64,000 nucleotides of DNA from Sphingobacterium spiritivorum ATCC 33861 (GTDB lineage: Bacteria; Bacteroidota; Bacteroidia; Sphingobacteriales; Sphingobacteriaceae). The notes beneath the pieces were generated by a model. The model was not told where the DNA came from, ran no database searches, and was given only the letters and a program-made list of their open reading frames with translations. Location of the stretch: contig NZ_GL379770.1 of the NCBI RefSeq assembly GCF_000143765.1, positions 62,001-126,000 of the forward strand. The letters run 5' to 3'. A program made the position numbers and the translations under genes. Below, piece after piece: positions 55,409-64,000 of this stretch (position 1 is the first letter of the stretch; each line of letters starts with the position of its first letter).

Positions 55409-56692
55409 TTACTCGGCTATGATAAGATAGTAATTCTTTTTACCTCTTTGAGCAATGATATACTTATTGTTGATCAGATTTTCTGTAGTAAAGGTTGCAT
55501 CCGTTCCGGACACTTTTTCTTTGTTTACAGATACGCCACCACCCTCAGTCATTTTTCTGGCTTCACCTTTTGAGGGGAAGATCTGGGTTTTTGTCGCTAA
55601 TAGATCTAATATATTAATCCCTTCTGCAAGTTCGCTCTTACTGATCTTAAATTGAGGTACTCCGTCAAATACATCTAATACAGCGTTGTGCTCCAGATCG
55701 CCTAAGAAATCAAGAGAACCGTTTCCGAACAGGAATTCAGATGTTTTGAGTGCTGTCTCATAATCTTTTTCCGAGTGTGTACGGATCGTGATATCTTTTG
55801 CAAGTGCTTTTTGTACGGTGCGGGTATGAGGAGCAGCATCATGTTCTGCAATGATTGCTTCTATTTCTTCTTTTGGTTTTAGCGTAAAGATTCTGATCCA
55901 GTTTTTGGCATCATCATCTGTTGCATTCAACCAGAATTGATAATATTTGTAGGGAGTTGTTTTCTTTGCATCTAACCATACAGCGCCAGATTCTGTTTTT
56001 CCAAATTTCTGACCATCTGATTTTTTGATCAATTGTGTCGTAAGTGCAAATGCTGATCCCTGATCCTGACGGCGGATAAATTCAGTGCCGGTGACGATAT
56101 TTCCCCACTGATCTGATCCGCCCATCTGTATTTTACAATTATGATGTTTCCATAGATAATAGAAGTCATACCCCTGGATCAGTTGATAAGAAAATTCTGT
56201 AAACGATAGTCCATTTTCACCTTCAAGACGTTTTTTGACAGAGTCTTTAGCCATCATGTAATTGACTGTAATCAACTTACCGATGTCGCGGATAAAATCC
56301 AGGAATTTGAAATCCTTAAACCAATCGTAGTTGTTGACCATCTTTGCATCCAGTTCGCCTTCGCCAAATGTTAAGAATTTGCTCAGCTGATGCTTAAGGC
56401 TTGCAACATTGTGATTTAAAGTTTCCTCATCAAGTAAGTTTCTTTCGGCCGATTTGAATGAAGGATCGCCGATCATTCCGGTAGCCCCACCAACCAGTGC
56501 AACAGGTTTATGACCTGCGTTTTGAAAATGAATAAGAGTCATGATCTGTGTAAGGTGGCCGACGTGAAGCGAATCACCTGTAGGATCAAAACCAATGTAA
56601 CCGGATACTTTTTCTTTGTTTAACAACTCTTCAGTTCCAGGCATGATGTCTTGTAACATGCCTCTCCAACGTAATTCTTCTACAAAGTTCAT
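55409..56692 (-). CDS. tyrS: Tyrosyl-tRNA synthetase
   Basis: Charges tRNA-Tyr with tyrosine. The 427-aa class I synthetase has the HIGH-type motif HVGH at residues 43-46 in [17 protein letters not shown], the KMSKS-equivalent KFGKT near 235 ([11 protein letters not shown]), the Tyr-site segment [26 protein letters not shown], and a C-terminal S4 RNA-binding domain ([19 protein letters not shown]). Length is as expected. It has its own promoter at 56726-56759. Its substrate tRNA lies at 30083-30163 in this window. Confidence 0.97.
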   Translation of the reverse strand: MNFVEELRWRGMLQDIMPGTEELLNKEKVSGYIGFDPTGDSLHVGHLTQIMTLIHFQNAGHKPVALVGGATGMIGDPSFKSAERNLLDEETLNHNVASLKHQLSKFLTFGEGELDAKMVNNYDWFKDFKFLDFIRDIGKLITVNYMMAKDSVKKRLEGENGLSFTEFSYQLIQGYDFYYLWKHHNCKIQMGGSDQWGNIVTGTEFIRRQDQGSAFALTTQLIKKSDGQKFGKTESGAVWLDAKKTTPYKYYQFWLNATDDDAKNWIRIFTLKPKEEIEAIIAEHDAAPHTRTVQKALAKDITIRTHSEKDYETALKTSEFLFGNGSLDFLGDLEHNAVLDVFDGVPQFKISKSELAEGINILDLLATKTQIFPSKGEARKMTEGGGVSVNKEKVSGTDATFTTENLINNKYIIAQRGKKNYYLIIAE

Positions 56693-56725
56693 AATAATAC
56701 GGATAAGAAAATTTTAATTAAGTTG

Positions 56726-56759
56726 CAAAGATAGTAAGATTAGCTGTATCTTACGTCAA
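56726..56759 (-). promoter_or_regulatory. Promoter of tyrS
   Basis: On the minus strand TTG (56759-56757), a 23-nt spacer and TATCTTTG (56733-56726), an exact consensus match, 34 nt upstream of the tyrS ATG. The start would be near 56720. Confidence 0.7.
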
Positions 56760-56803
56760 GATTTAAGATATTACACTTTTTGTGTGATTTTATTAAGATC
56801 AGA

Positions 56804-57487
56804 ATGAATTTTCTCTCGCATTTTTATTTTGAAAGGTATGCTACCCAGCCCGAACGCGTGTTGGGCGGAATATTGCCGGATCTGCTGAAGAATGCGGATA
56901 AGAAGTATATGTTTCACCCCAACCGGTTTGAAACTATATTGCTTGATCACCCACAATATAAGCCTATTTATGAAGGCTGGAACAGGCATCTCGAGGTTGA
57001 TCGCATCTTTCACAACACACCGTTTTTTTTTGATCATACCCATCGTTTACGCATTAAGATACAGGATAGTCTGAGTGGATTACCTGTTCGCCCTTCATTT
57101 TTGGCACATGTTGCGCTGGAACTGATTCTGGATCATCTCTTGTTAAAGCATCAGGTAATTAATGTAGACCGCTTCTATGAAGACCTGGAAAAGGTGCATC
57201 CGGATACAATTATTAAGTTTCTAAAAATTGTAGGATTAGAAGATACGACTAAATTTATGTCGTATTATGAGCGGTTTGTAAATTCTAAGTATACATATGA
57301 GTATGCAGATATTACCAGAATATCACATGCATTGTTTAATATTGCAAAACGAATCTGGGATTTTGAACCGGTAGCCGGGCATCATCTCAAACTTACAGAA
57401 GAGTTGATCATGTACACAGATAAACAACTTACTGATTATAAAAGCATCTATTTTGAGATTCAGGATAGACTTTCTTTAGCAGAATGA
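56804..57487 (+). CDS. acpH: Acyl carrier protein phosphodiesterase (AcpH/DUF479)
   Basis: AcpH-type enzymes remove the phosphopantetheine arm from acyl carrier protein. I start at ATG 56804, which gives MNFLSHFYFERY, the family's usual opening; an upstream ATG at 56780 adds an unlikely 8-residue tail. The 227-aa all-helical product has GGILPDLLKN, HLEVDRIFHNTPFF, PSFLAHVALELILDHLL and the His/Asp residues of the HD-like metal site. Biochemical role is transferred from E. coli AcpH and in Bacteroidota is less certain. It is a single gene ahead of the amino-acid permease (59-nt gap). Confidence 0.85.
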   Translation: MNFLSHFYFERYATQPERVLGGILPDLLKNADKKYMFHPNRFETILLDHPQYKPIYEGWNRHLEVDRIFHNTPFFFDHTHRLRIKIQDSLSGLPVRPSFLAHVALELILDHLLLKHQVINVDRFYEDLEKVHPDTIIKFLKIVGLEDTTKFMSYYERFVNSKYTYEYADITRISHALFNIAKRIWDFEPVAGHHLKLTEELIMYTDKQLTDYKSIYFEIQDRLSLAE

Positions 57488-57546
57488 TACTAATTAATAA
57501 ACTTATAAAGTAACCTGAGGTTGCAATCTTAAAATTTACAGACAGT

Positions 57547-59247
57547 ATGGGAAATCAACTTTTCAGAAAGAAAAGCATAGATCAGATTATTAGTGATTCT
57601 GAACATGGGGGTTCAGGATTATCCAAGATTCTTGGTGTCAGGGATCTTGTTTCTTTGGGGATTGCAGCGATTGTAGGGGCTGGTATTTTCAGTACGATCG
57701 GACTGGCCAGTTTCAATGGCGGACCTGCGGTTTCACTTCTTTTTGTTTTTGTGGCTTTTGCCTGTGTTTTTACAGCACTTTCGTATGCACAGTTTGCAAG
57801 TACCGTTCCGGTCTCCGGAAGTGCGTATACATATGCATATGTTGCCTTTGGTGAATTGTTTGCCTGGATTATAGGCTGGGCTCTGGTACTCGAATATGCC
57901 GTATCCAATATGGTTGTCGCTATATCGTGGTCCCAATATTTTGTATCCATGCTGGAAGGCTTTGGTATACATGTGCCCAGATGGCTCTCTATGGCACCCG
58001 CCTATGCGATCGAAGCGAATCAGAAAATGCTGGAAGTTGGGGTTGATAAACTGACAGGTATTGATAAACTGGCACTGGAAGCGTATGTAACAGCACCTCG
58101 TATCGGAAATGTGCCCATTATCTTTGATCTGCCTGCAGGCGTTATCACTTTCCTTGTGACTATACTTGTCTATGTCGGCATTAAAGAGTCTAAACGAGCC
58201 AGTAATATCATGGTCATGATCAAGGTCGGAATTATACTGGCTGTAATCTTTGGTGGACTATTTTTTGTCAAACCTGACAATTGGACTCCGTTTGCGCCAA
58301 ATGGACTGGGAGGTGTTATGAGTAGTGTCGCTGCGGTTTTCTTTGCATTTATAGGATTTGACTCCATTTCAACTACAGCAGAAGAGTGTAAAAATCCGCA
58401 ACGGGATTTGCCGAGAGCAATGATATACTGTTTATTGATCTGTACGGTACTTTATGTCGCCATTGCTTTAGTCCTTACCGGAATGGTAAATTATACTGAA
58501 TTGAATGTAAAGGATCCGCTGGCTTATGTTTTCCAATATGTAGGATTCGATCATATGGCCGGTATTATCTCTGTCACTTCTGTGATTGCCATAACAAGTG
58601 CTCTTTTGGTATATCAGCTGGCACAACCGAGAATATGGATGACGATGAGCCGTGACGGACTTTTGTGGAAGAAATTTGCAACTATTCATCCTAAATATAA
58701 AACACCTTCATACGCTACAGTCGTGACGGGTATTGTAGTTGCTGTGCCCTCTCTGTTTTTTAAAATGGACTTCTTTGTGGATCTGACCAGTGTGGGAACA
58801 TTTTTTGCTTTTATTCTGGTATGTGCAGGGGTTCTTTATATGGATCATTCCGGACTTTCAAAAAAATCAAAATTCAGAGTTCCTTATGTAAACGGAAAAT
58901 ATCTTGTGGGGCTGGGCTTCCTGATCGCAATGGTCTTATTGTTTGTATACGGACAGGATACGATTACCGAATGGAAATCTATGTCTGCACTTTATATATT
59001 AGAGCATAAATCTTTAGTTATTATTTTCTGGTTAGTCTGGATAGGTATGAGTTTTTACGCTTTCCGGTTGAACTTCTCTTTACTGCCGACTACAGGTATT
59101 CTGATCAATCTGTATCTGATGACTGAACTGGGAGCCAGTAACTGGATTATTTTTATATTGTGGCTACTTGCCGGATTGATTATCTACTTTATGTATGGTT
59201 ACCGACATTCCCGATTAAATAAAGAAGCAAAAGCAATAGCTGAATAG
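57547..59247 (+). CDS. APC-superfamily amino-acid permease (cationic amino-acid transporter type)
   Basis: Inner-membrane amino-acid transporter of 566 aa with about 12-14 helices. Family marks are the early GIAAIVGAGIFSTIGLASFNGGPAVSLLFV (helix 1 with the GAGIF-type break), FASTVPVSGSAYTYAYVAFGELFAWIIGWALVLEYAVSN and FFAFIGFDSISTTAEECKNPQRDLP, which is characteristic of cationic amino-acid transporter (CAT)-like permeases. A long loop (about 150-195) precedes helix 5. A perfect 11-bp palindrome AACCTGAGGTT sits at 57512-57522, 24 nt before the ATG, and could be a regulator site. Substrate cannot be named. Confidence 0.88.
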   Translation: MGNQLFRKKSIDQIISDSEHGGSGLSKILGVRDLVSLGIAAIVGAGIFSTIGLASFNGGPAVSLLFVFVAFACVFTALSYAQFASTVPVSGSAYTYAYVAFGELFAWIIGWALVLEYAVSNMVVAISWSQYFVSMLEGFGIHVPRWLSMAPAYAIEANQKMLEVGVDKLTGIDKLALEAYVTAPRIGNVPIIFDLPAGVITFLVTILVYVGIKESKRASNIMVMIKVGIILAVIFGGLFFVKPDNWTPFAPNGLGGVMSSVAAVFFAFIGFDSISTTAEECKNPQRDLPRAMIYCLLICTVLYVAIALVLTGMVNYTELNVKDPLAYVFQYVGFDHMAGIISVTSVIAITSALLVYQLAQPRIWMTMSRDGLLWKKFATIHPKYKTPSYATVVTGIVVAVPSLFFKMDFFVDLTSVGTFFAFILVCAGVLYMDHSGLSKKSKFRVPYVNGKYLVGLGFLIAMVLLFVYGQDTITEWKSMSALYILEHKSLVIIFWLVWIGMSFYAFRLNFSLLPTTGILINLYLMTELGASNWIIFILWLLAGLIIYFMYGYRHSRLNKEAKAIAE

Positions 59248-59253
59248 AAAAAT

Positions 59254-59280
59254 TAAGGGCCTCCGATTTGGAGGCCCTTA
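59254..59280. terminator. Bidirectional terminator between the permease gene and kup
   Basis: A perfect 11-bp G/C-rich stem (TAAGGGCCTCC with its complement, five-base loop GATTT) flanked by A runs on the left and a T run on the right. It lies 6 nt past the permease stop and 5 nt from the kup stop. Confidence 0.9.
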
Positions 59281-59285
59281 GTTTT

Positions 59286-61229
59286 TTAGTTGATACGATT
59301 GATAACAACTTCATGTGTTCTCGGTATGCTCAGCGGCACACGTTCTATAGTAACAAAACTTGCATCCAGACCAAATCCTTTTTCTTCAGACAGACTGAAT
59401 TTCTTGAGAATTTTATAGATCTCAAAGATAATACGTTCGTGCCATTTCAGATCATTAGTCTTGGATAACACTTTTTCCAGGATAACAAATCTGAAATCTC
59501 CGGGGATTTTATATTTTTTCAACGAATCATACTGACTTACAATATCAATCTCCTTGCGTTGTACCATGTCTTCCACTACTTTTCGGAACAGCAAACTGAT
59601 GCGTTGTTCTTCTCTGAATCCAAGCTTAAAGTCTATACGGATCAATTTGCCTGGAATAATCTGTTCTACTGTATACTCCCGGGTATGTGGATTATCCATC
59701 ACATCTACATGCACCAGCCAGTATACATCTGCTTTCTTAGGCTTTTTATTGATCATAGAGTAAATGATCTTATATTCTATCTCATTCCTGTTGTTTGCAC
59801 TGGTCAGATACACCAGTTGTGATGCGAAAGTAGGAATAGTAGGATCTTTACTCATTTCTGAAATGATGTCATTATAATCCCTGATATTAACAAATTTGAC
59901 AAAGCGGTTTTTGATTTTTCTGGCGTTATACCAGGCATACATGACCGCTATCAGTGCGAGAGAGAGGATTAGCGTCAACCAGCCTCCGTGTGCAATTTTT
60001 ACAGAGTTACCTGCCAGGAATCCAAACTCGATAAAGAAATAGAAGCCTATAAATAAGAAAATCAGATATTTGTTTACTCGTTTCCATCTCAGGAAGAATC
60101 CCATAAGAATAGTCGTTGTGATAAACGTCGCATTGATCGCCAGACCATATGCCGCTTCCATATTGCTGGATTCTCTGAATACAGCAATGATCAGCATACA
60201 TCCCAGCCATAGTATCAGATTGATGGAAGGTACATATAATTGTCCTTTGTGATCACTTGGATAACGTATGGTGACTTTGGGCCAGATATTAAGGCGTACA
60301 GCTTCCGAAATCAATGTAAATGACCCTGATATCATCGCCTGACTGGCAATAATAGCTGCAATGGTCGCGATGACAACGCCATATCCCAGAAACCATTCCG
60401 GCATAATGGCATAAAACGGATTTTTCTCTCCGATCTGGGTTCCTGAATGCGCCAGTAACCAGGCTCCCTGTCCAAAGTAATTAAGCAATAAGCATATTTT
60501 TACAAGTATCCAGCTTATTCTGATATTGGCTTTTCCACAGTGTCCCATGTCGGAGTAGAGCGCTTCTGCACCTGTCGTACATAGAAATACACCACCAATA
60601 ATAAACAACGCATTTGGCGTGCTTACGATTAGTTTGATCGCATAATAAGGGTTGATCGCTTTTAGCACTTGAGGGGCTGCATCAATATAGCATAATCCAA
60701 GGATACCTATAGTCAGAAACCAGGTAAGCATAAGCGGTCCGAAGACTTTTCCTACGATGGAAGTCCCAAAGCGCTGGATCAGAAACAGTCCTGAGATAAT
60801 AACGATTACAATAGGTACTGTCTGGATGGTAGGATTGTTGATTGCCAAACCTTCTATTGCTGAAGAAATGGTGATAGCCGGAGTCAGCATACCGTCAGCC
60901 AACAGTGTGGAAGCTCCGATGATGGCCGGGATAATAAGCCACTTGGCCTGCCTCTTGACCAGTGAGTAGAGGGAAAGTATACCTCCTTCACCATTGTTGT
61001 CCGCATTCAGGGCAATCAATACATACTTAACTGTAGTTTGAAGGGTGATAGTCCATACGACACAGGATAATCCCCCGAGGACGAGGTCTGGTTCGATAGT
61101 TCCTTTGTTAATAATAGCTTTGAATACATAGAGCGGGGAAGTTCCGATATCTCCAAAGATAATTCCTAAGCTAATCAGTAAGCCGCCGAGGCTTAACTTT
61201 TGAACGTCGCTCGCGTTTTTTGTTGACAT
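59286..61229 (-). CDS. kup: KUP-family potassium transporter
   Basis: Low-affinity potassium:proton symporter of the inner membrane. The 647-aa protein has 12 helices in the first 440 residues with the KUP signature SLGGLLISLGIIFGDIGTSPLYVFKAI, the LYSLVKRQAKWL loop, the DGMLTPAITISSAIEGL helix and FVAGNS-like FLAGNSVKIAHGGW. A soluble C-terminal domain of about 200 residues follows. Length is standard. It is a single gene with a 250-nt divergent gap to the T9SS protein; no riboswitch or other RNA regulator was recognised in that gap. Confidence 0.94.
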   Translation of the reverse strand: MSTKNASDVQKLSLGGLLISLGIIFGDIGTSPLYVFKAIINKGTIEPDLVLGGLSCVVWTITLQTTVKYVLIALNADNNGEGGILSLYSLVKRQAKWLIIPAIIGASTLLADGMLTPAITISSAIEGLAINNPTIQTVPIVIVIISGLFLIQRFGTSIVGKVFGPLMLTWFLTIGILGLCYIDAAPQVLKAINPYYAIKLIVSTPNALFIIGGVFLCTTGAEALYSDMGHCGKANIRISWILVKICLLLNYFGQGAWLLAHSGTQIGEKNPFYAIMPEWFLGYGVVIATIAAIIASQAMISGSFTLISEAVRLNIWPKVTIRYPSDHKGQLYVPSINLILWLGCMLIIAVFRESSNMEAAYGLAINATFITTTILMGFFLRWKRVNKYLIFLFIGFYFFIEFGFLAGNSVKIAHGGWLTLILSLALIAVMYAWYNARKIKNRFVKFVNIRDYNDIISEMSKDPTIPTFASQLVYLTSANNRNEIEYKIIYSMINKKPKKADVYWLVHVDVMDNPHTREYTVEQIIPGKLIRIDFKLGFREEQRISLLFRKVVEDMVQRKEIDIVSQYDSLKKYKIPGDFRFVILEKVLSKTNDLKWHERIIFEIYKILKKFSLSEEKGFGLDASFVTIERVPLSIPRTHEVVINRIN

Positions 61230-61408
61230 TCTAAATAAATTTAATGACTAAATCTTCAATTTTTCGCCTGTTAATCAGTATTCTTGATAACAGAATTGAA
61301 CTGCCAAAGTTTGGTTTTTTTTGTGACAACGTCAAGAGTTGTTAAAAATTGTTAAAGCCATTAAAAATCGTCCGATTAATTAACGATCAGATAAAAAAAA
61401 ATCTATTT

Positions 61409-61444
61409 TTGTATGAAGATAATTGAGAAAAAGGTTTATATTTG
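61409..61444 (+). promoter_or_regulatory. Candidate promoter of the small T9SS protein gene
   Basis: TATATTTG (61437-61444) matches TAnnTTTG exactly and lies 35 nt before the ATG. The nearest TTG (61409-61411) is 25 nt further upstream, slightly beyond the usual 17-23 nt spacing. Confidence 0.45.
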
Positions 61445-61479
61445 ATTAAACCAATTAACAATACAACTGTCTCAGATAT

Positions 61480-61986
61480 ATGATGAAATTTTTTACTAAG
61501 ATACACATTATTAAAACCCTTACGAACGCACTTGTGCTTATGGCAAGTCTGAGCTTTGCTTGGGGTTCCAATATGGTATTGGCGAGTGATAGTTCATCAA
61601 AAAAAATGGGCCATATGTATATGGCATCCAATGCCTCAAAGGCTGCTAAATATTTCAATAACGAATCTTCATACGACTTTAGTATGTCAGCTGCGAAAAT
61701 TTTTTCTGCAGCAGAATCAGACAAACTGATCAATAATGTAAAAGTATTCTACAATCCTATTGCTGAACAGGTAACTGTATCCTTCAAATTGGGTAAACAG
61801 AATGCGGTCTCCATAAAGGTCATGGATGCGTTAGGTAATGAAGTTTTAGGACTTATGAATAATACGCTTGATGCCGGCAATCAGAATCTTGCGTTTGAAA
61901 CTAATGGCAAGTTGTCCTCAGGCTTTTACTTTGTGAGAGTTGTAGCAGGAACGGAAACAGTAATTAAACGTATATCGGTCAGATAA
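61480..61986 (+). CDS. Small secreted protein with type IX secretion C-terminal sorting domain
   Basis: A 168-aa exported protein: signal peptide (about 1-36, cut near VLASD), a low-complexity Ser/Lys/Ala middle (about 37-83), then a C-terminal type A sorting domain (about 84-168) with VFYNPIAEQVTVSF, VMDALGNEVLGL, SSGFYFVRV and the terminal IKRISV, the four blocks of that domain. The sorting domain normally sends large cargo through the type IX system to the cell surface, but here there is almost no cargo. It may be a surface anchor, a decoy, or the remnant of a larger protein. Start could be at 61480 or the next codon 61483. Confidence 0.8.
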   Translation: MMKFFTKIHIIKTLTNALVLMASLSFAWGSNMVLASDSSSKKMGHMYMASNASKAAKYFNNESSYDFSMSAAKIFSAAESDKLINNVKVFYNPIAEQVTVSFKLGKQNAVSIKVMDALGNEVLGLMNNTLDAGNQNLAFETNGKLSSGFYFVRVVAGTETVIKRISVR

Positions 61987-62025
61987 CAGTCTGTTTTATA
62001 GATAAGAGATAATTATATCACGACA

Positions 62026-62066
62026 TAAAAAAAGCGGGACTTCTAAATGAAGTCCCGCTTTTTTTA
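62026..62066. terminator. Bidirectional terminator between the T9SS gene and ispG
   Basis: An 18-bp near-perfect stem with a five-base loop, core GCGGGACTTC/GAAGTCCCGC, flanked by A7 and T7. It overlaps the ispG stop region and is one of the strongest terminators in the window. Confidence 0.93.
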
Positions 62067-64000
62067 TACTGCGGTTTCTTGTTCTTCAATCCAAAGCCCG
62101 TCGCCTTTGATGATATCGATGAGTTCATCAAGAGCATTTGCTGAACTTACATTTTTCTTGACTACTTCTTTACCGCGGTAGAGCGTTATTTTGTCCGGGC
62201 CTGCACCAACATAGCCATAGTCCGCATCTGCCATCTCACCAGGTCCGTTTACGATACAACCCATGATGGCGATCTTCAACCCTTTAAGGTGATTAGTCCG
62301 TGCACGGATCATCTGCGTGGTATCTTGCAGATCAAATAGAGTTCGTCCACAACTTGGACAGGAGATATACTCTGTTTTGGATATACGTGATCGGGTAGCC
62401 TGTAGAATTCCAAAAGATAAGGATACCAGTCTGTCGATAGGCGTAGCAGGTGAATCCACCCATATGCCGGAGCCCAGTTTGTCAATCAGTAAGGCGCCCA
62501 GATCTGTTGCTGCATACAGCTGAATCTTGGAAATCGGTTCTTCCGGATTCATAATATCTCCGACCGGACCTGAAAATTCTTCTGCCGGATAGGATCTCTT
62601 TATAATAACAGGATTATCCAGCCCTATTTCCTGAAGATTGGCGAAAAACTGACGCTGATCTGCCATCCCGTGAATATGATCCGTTTCCAATATAAATACA
62701 ACAGTGTTATCAATAGCTGAATTGCCGAAAATTTCGGATTCCAGATCATTATTTTTTATATATATCAGATTGAGTACAGGATCTTTTCGAGATGCTGCAT
62801 TAAACTGTTCCAGATCAAAGACAGGGTGTATATTGGTTGGATTCGCAATCGTTAGCCATGTTTTATAATTATAAAGCTGCTTCAGATTCCCAGGCATAGT
62901 GAAAGAAGGTAACTGATCTCCCAGAAATACAAAATCTACCGATTGTTCGCCCATATGATACTTGTCATTGAGTATATCATAGCGGTATCCCGTAGCCGTG
63001 AGTATATTCGGATCTTTCAGGTTAGATGTGGAAATATCAACAATGACACGTGGAACGAGTGAACCACCAATGAAAGTGTTGACTTCTCTGGATTCGTAAG
63101 CTACTGTTTCGGAAGAAGGATTAAGCTGTATTATTTCCCTGCTTTGTGTAGTTGCATCCTGCAGCATTTTAGCCCGTTTGCTGTAGCGGTTTACGAGAGC
63201 TATAGCGACAGGAGCTTCTTTTTCCGGTTCTTCGGTTAATGATACGCGTACTGTATCTCCCAGACCATCTTCTAACAATGTGCCGATACCAACAGCCGAT
63301 TTGATACGTCCGTCTTCTCCGTCTCCGGCCTCTGTGACACCCAGGTGGAGGGGATAATTCATGTTTTCGATGACCATCTTCTCGACCAGCATACGATAAG
63401 CCTGTACCATTACCTGTGGATTACTGGATTTCATCGAAATGGTCAGGTTGTAAAAATTAAGATCTTCACAAATGCGTATAAATTCAAGTGCTGATTCGAC
63501 CATTCCTTCCGGTGTATCTCCGTAGTGGCTCATGATACGGTCAGACAATGAACCATGATTTGTACCTATACGCATGGCAGTGCCATACTCTTTACAGATA
63601 CTGACTAACGGAGTAAACTTTTTATAGATGCGGTCTAGCTCAGCCTGATACTCATCTGCAGAATAAGAAAGCTGATCGAACTTCTTTTTGTCTGCATAAT
63701 TCCCGGGGTTGATCCGTACTTTTTCTACGATTCTTGCCGCGACTTCTGCTGCATTGGGTGTAAAATGGATATCCGCAACTAAAGGAACATTATAGCCCCT
63801 GTTGCGGAGTTCTTTTTTAATATTTGCAAGATTTTCGGCTTCTTTTATACTTGGTGCAGTGATACGGACATATTCACAACCGGCATCTACCATGCGGATA
63901 GTCTGCTCTACAGAGCCCATTGTATCCATGGTATCTATAGTGGTCATACTTTGGATACGTATGGGATTGTTTCCTCCCATAGGTATATCTCCGATATTCA
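62064..64000 (-). CDS. ispG: 4-hydroxy-3-methylbut-2-en-1-yl diphosphate synthase IspG, large insert form (5' end cut by window)
   Basis: Iron-sulfur enzyme of the non-mevalonate isoprenoid pathway. At least 645 residues lie in the window: the N-terminal TIM barrel (MGGNNPIRIQSMTTIDTMDT is internal, since the frame continues as NIGDIP to the edge), a large insert domain (about 300-510), and a C-terminal 4Fe-4S domain with SCPSCGRTLFDL, GCIVNGPGEMADADYGYVG and the final KGDGLWIEEQE. The large form with an insert is that of Bacteroidota, Chlamydiae and plastids, against the roughly 370-aa form of E. coli. The true start is outside the window. A strong terminator follows. Confidence 0.95.
   Translation of the reverse strand, partial: NIGDIPMGGNNPIRIQSMTTIDTMDTMGSVEQTIRMVDAGCEYVRITAPSIKEAENLANIKKELRNRGYNVPLVADIHFTPNAAEVAARIVEKVRINPGNYADKKKFDQLSYSADEYQAELDRIYKKFTPLVSICKEYGTAMRIGTNHGSLSDRIMSHYGDTPEGMVESALEFIRICEDLNFYNLTISMKSSNPQVMVQAYRMLVEKMVIENMNYPLHLGVTEAGDGEDGRIKSAVGIGTLLEDGLGDTVRVSLTEEPEKEAPVAIALVNRYSKRAKMLQDATTQSREIIQLNPSSETVAYESREVNTFIGGSLVPRVIVDISTSNLKDPNILTATGYRYDILNDKYHMGEQSVDFVFLGDQLPSFTMPGNLKQLYNYKTWLTIANPTNIHPVFDLEQFNAASRKDPVLNLIYIKNNDLESEIFGNSAIDNTVVFILETDHIHGMADQRQFFANLQEIGLDNPVIIKRSYPAEEFSGPVGDIMNPEEPISKIQLYAATDLGALLIDKLGSGIWVDSPATPIDRLVSLSFGILQATRSRISKTEYISCPSCGRTLFDLQDTTQMIRARTNHLKGLKIAIMGCIVNGPGEMADADYGYVGAGPDKITLYRGKEVVKKNVSSANALDELIDIIKGDGLWIEEQETAV

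Overview
The window is an AT-rich stretch of a Bacteroidota chromosome, most likely Sphingobacteriaceae (Sphingobacterium or a close relative; species cannot be told from this). The reasons are the Bacteroidota-type promoters (TTG, then 17-23 nt, then TAnnTTTG), a large insert-type IspG, a type IX secretion sorting domain, lipoproteins with acidic residues after the lipid cysteine, and Bacteroidota-style RpoB, RpoC, FtsK and outer-membrane proteins. I found no CRISPR array, insertion sequence, prophage or rRNA gene.

Layout. 1-12.9 kb: a pectin-degradation locus. A minus-strand gene run goes from outside the cell to inside in pathway order: pectin methylesterase CE8, polygalacturonase GH28, GH105 hydrolase, PL10 pectate lyase, UxaB, UxaA, UxaC (cut by the left edge). 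Diverging from it on the plus strand are GH43, a second CE8 and an esterase. 12.9-20 kb: CbpM/CbpA chaperone pair, a large outer-membrane barrel protein, an M28 peptidase, RpiB and TatC. 20-25 kb: fatty-acid initiation cluster yceD-rpmF-plsX-fabH-accB-accC. 25-29.7 kb: QueH, a lipoprotein, a SirB1-like protein, a shrunken methyltransferase relative and an Omp85-type barrel. 29.7-43.4 kb: translation/transcription block tRNA-Thr, Tyr, Gly, Thr, tuf, then tRNA-Trp, secE, nusG, rplK, rplA, rplJ, rplL, rpoB, rpoC. 43.4-51.1 kb: glucuronate locus kdgA, kdgK, a mannonate-oxidoreductase-type SDR, uxuA, a second uxaC, a hexuronate transporter and a LacI regulator. 51.1-64 kb: lolA-ftsK, a DUF4397 lipoprotein, tyrS, acpH, an amino-acid permease, kup, a small T9SS-sorted protein and ispG (cut by the right edge).

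How the genes fit together: the pectin locus turns esterified pectin into galacturonate and then, through UxaC, UxaB and UxaA, into 2-keto-3-deoxygluconate (KDG). The only KDG kinase and aldolase visible are 43 kb away in the glucuronate locus, which reaches the same intermediate through UxaC, the SDR and UxuA. The two hexuronate loci therefore probably share one lower pathway while flanking a block of essential genes.

The most interesting unexplained signals are a 22-bp inverted-repeat site found in two regulatory gaps of the pectin locus (one at the midpoint of the divergent genes), a shortened methyltransferase that kept both ends of its family but lost the cofactor-binding core, an unusual Thr in the rifampicin-pocket segment of RpoB, and hairpins between rplL, rpoB and rpoC. 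I did not find a clearly new multi-gene system.
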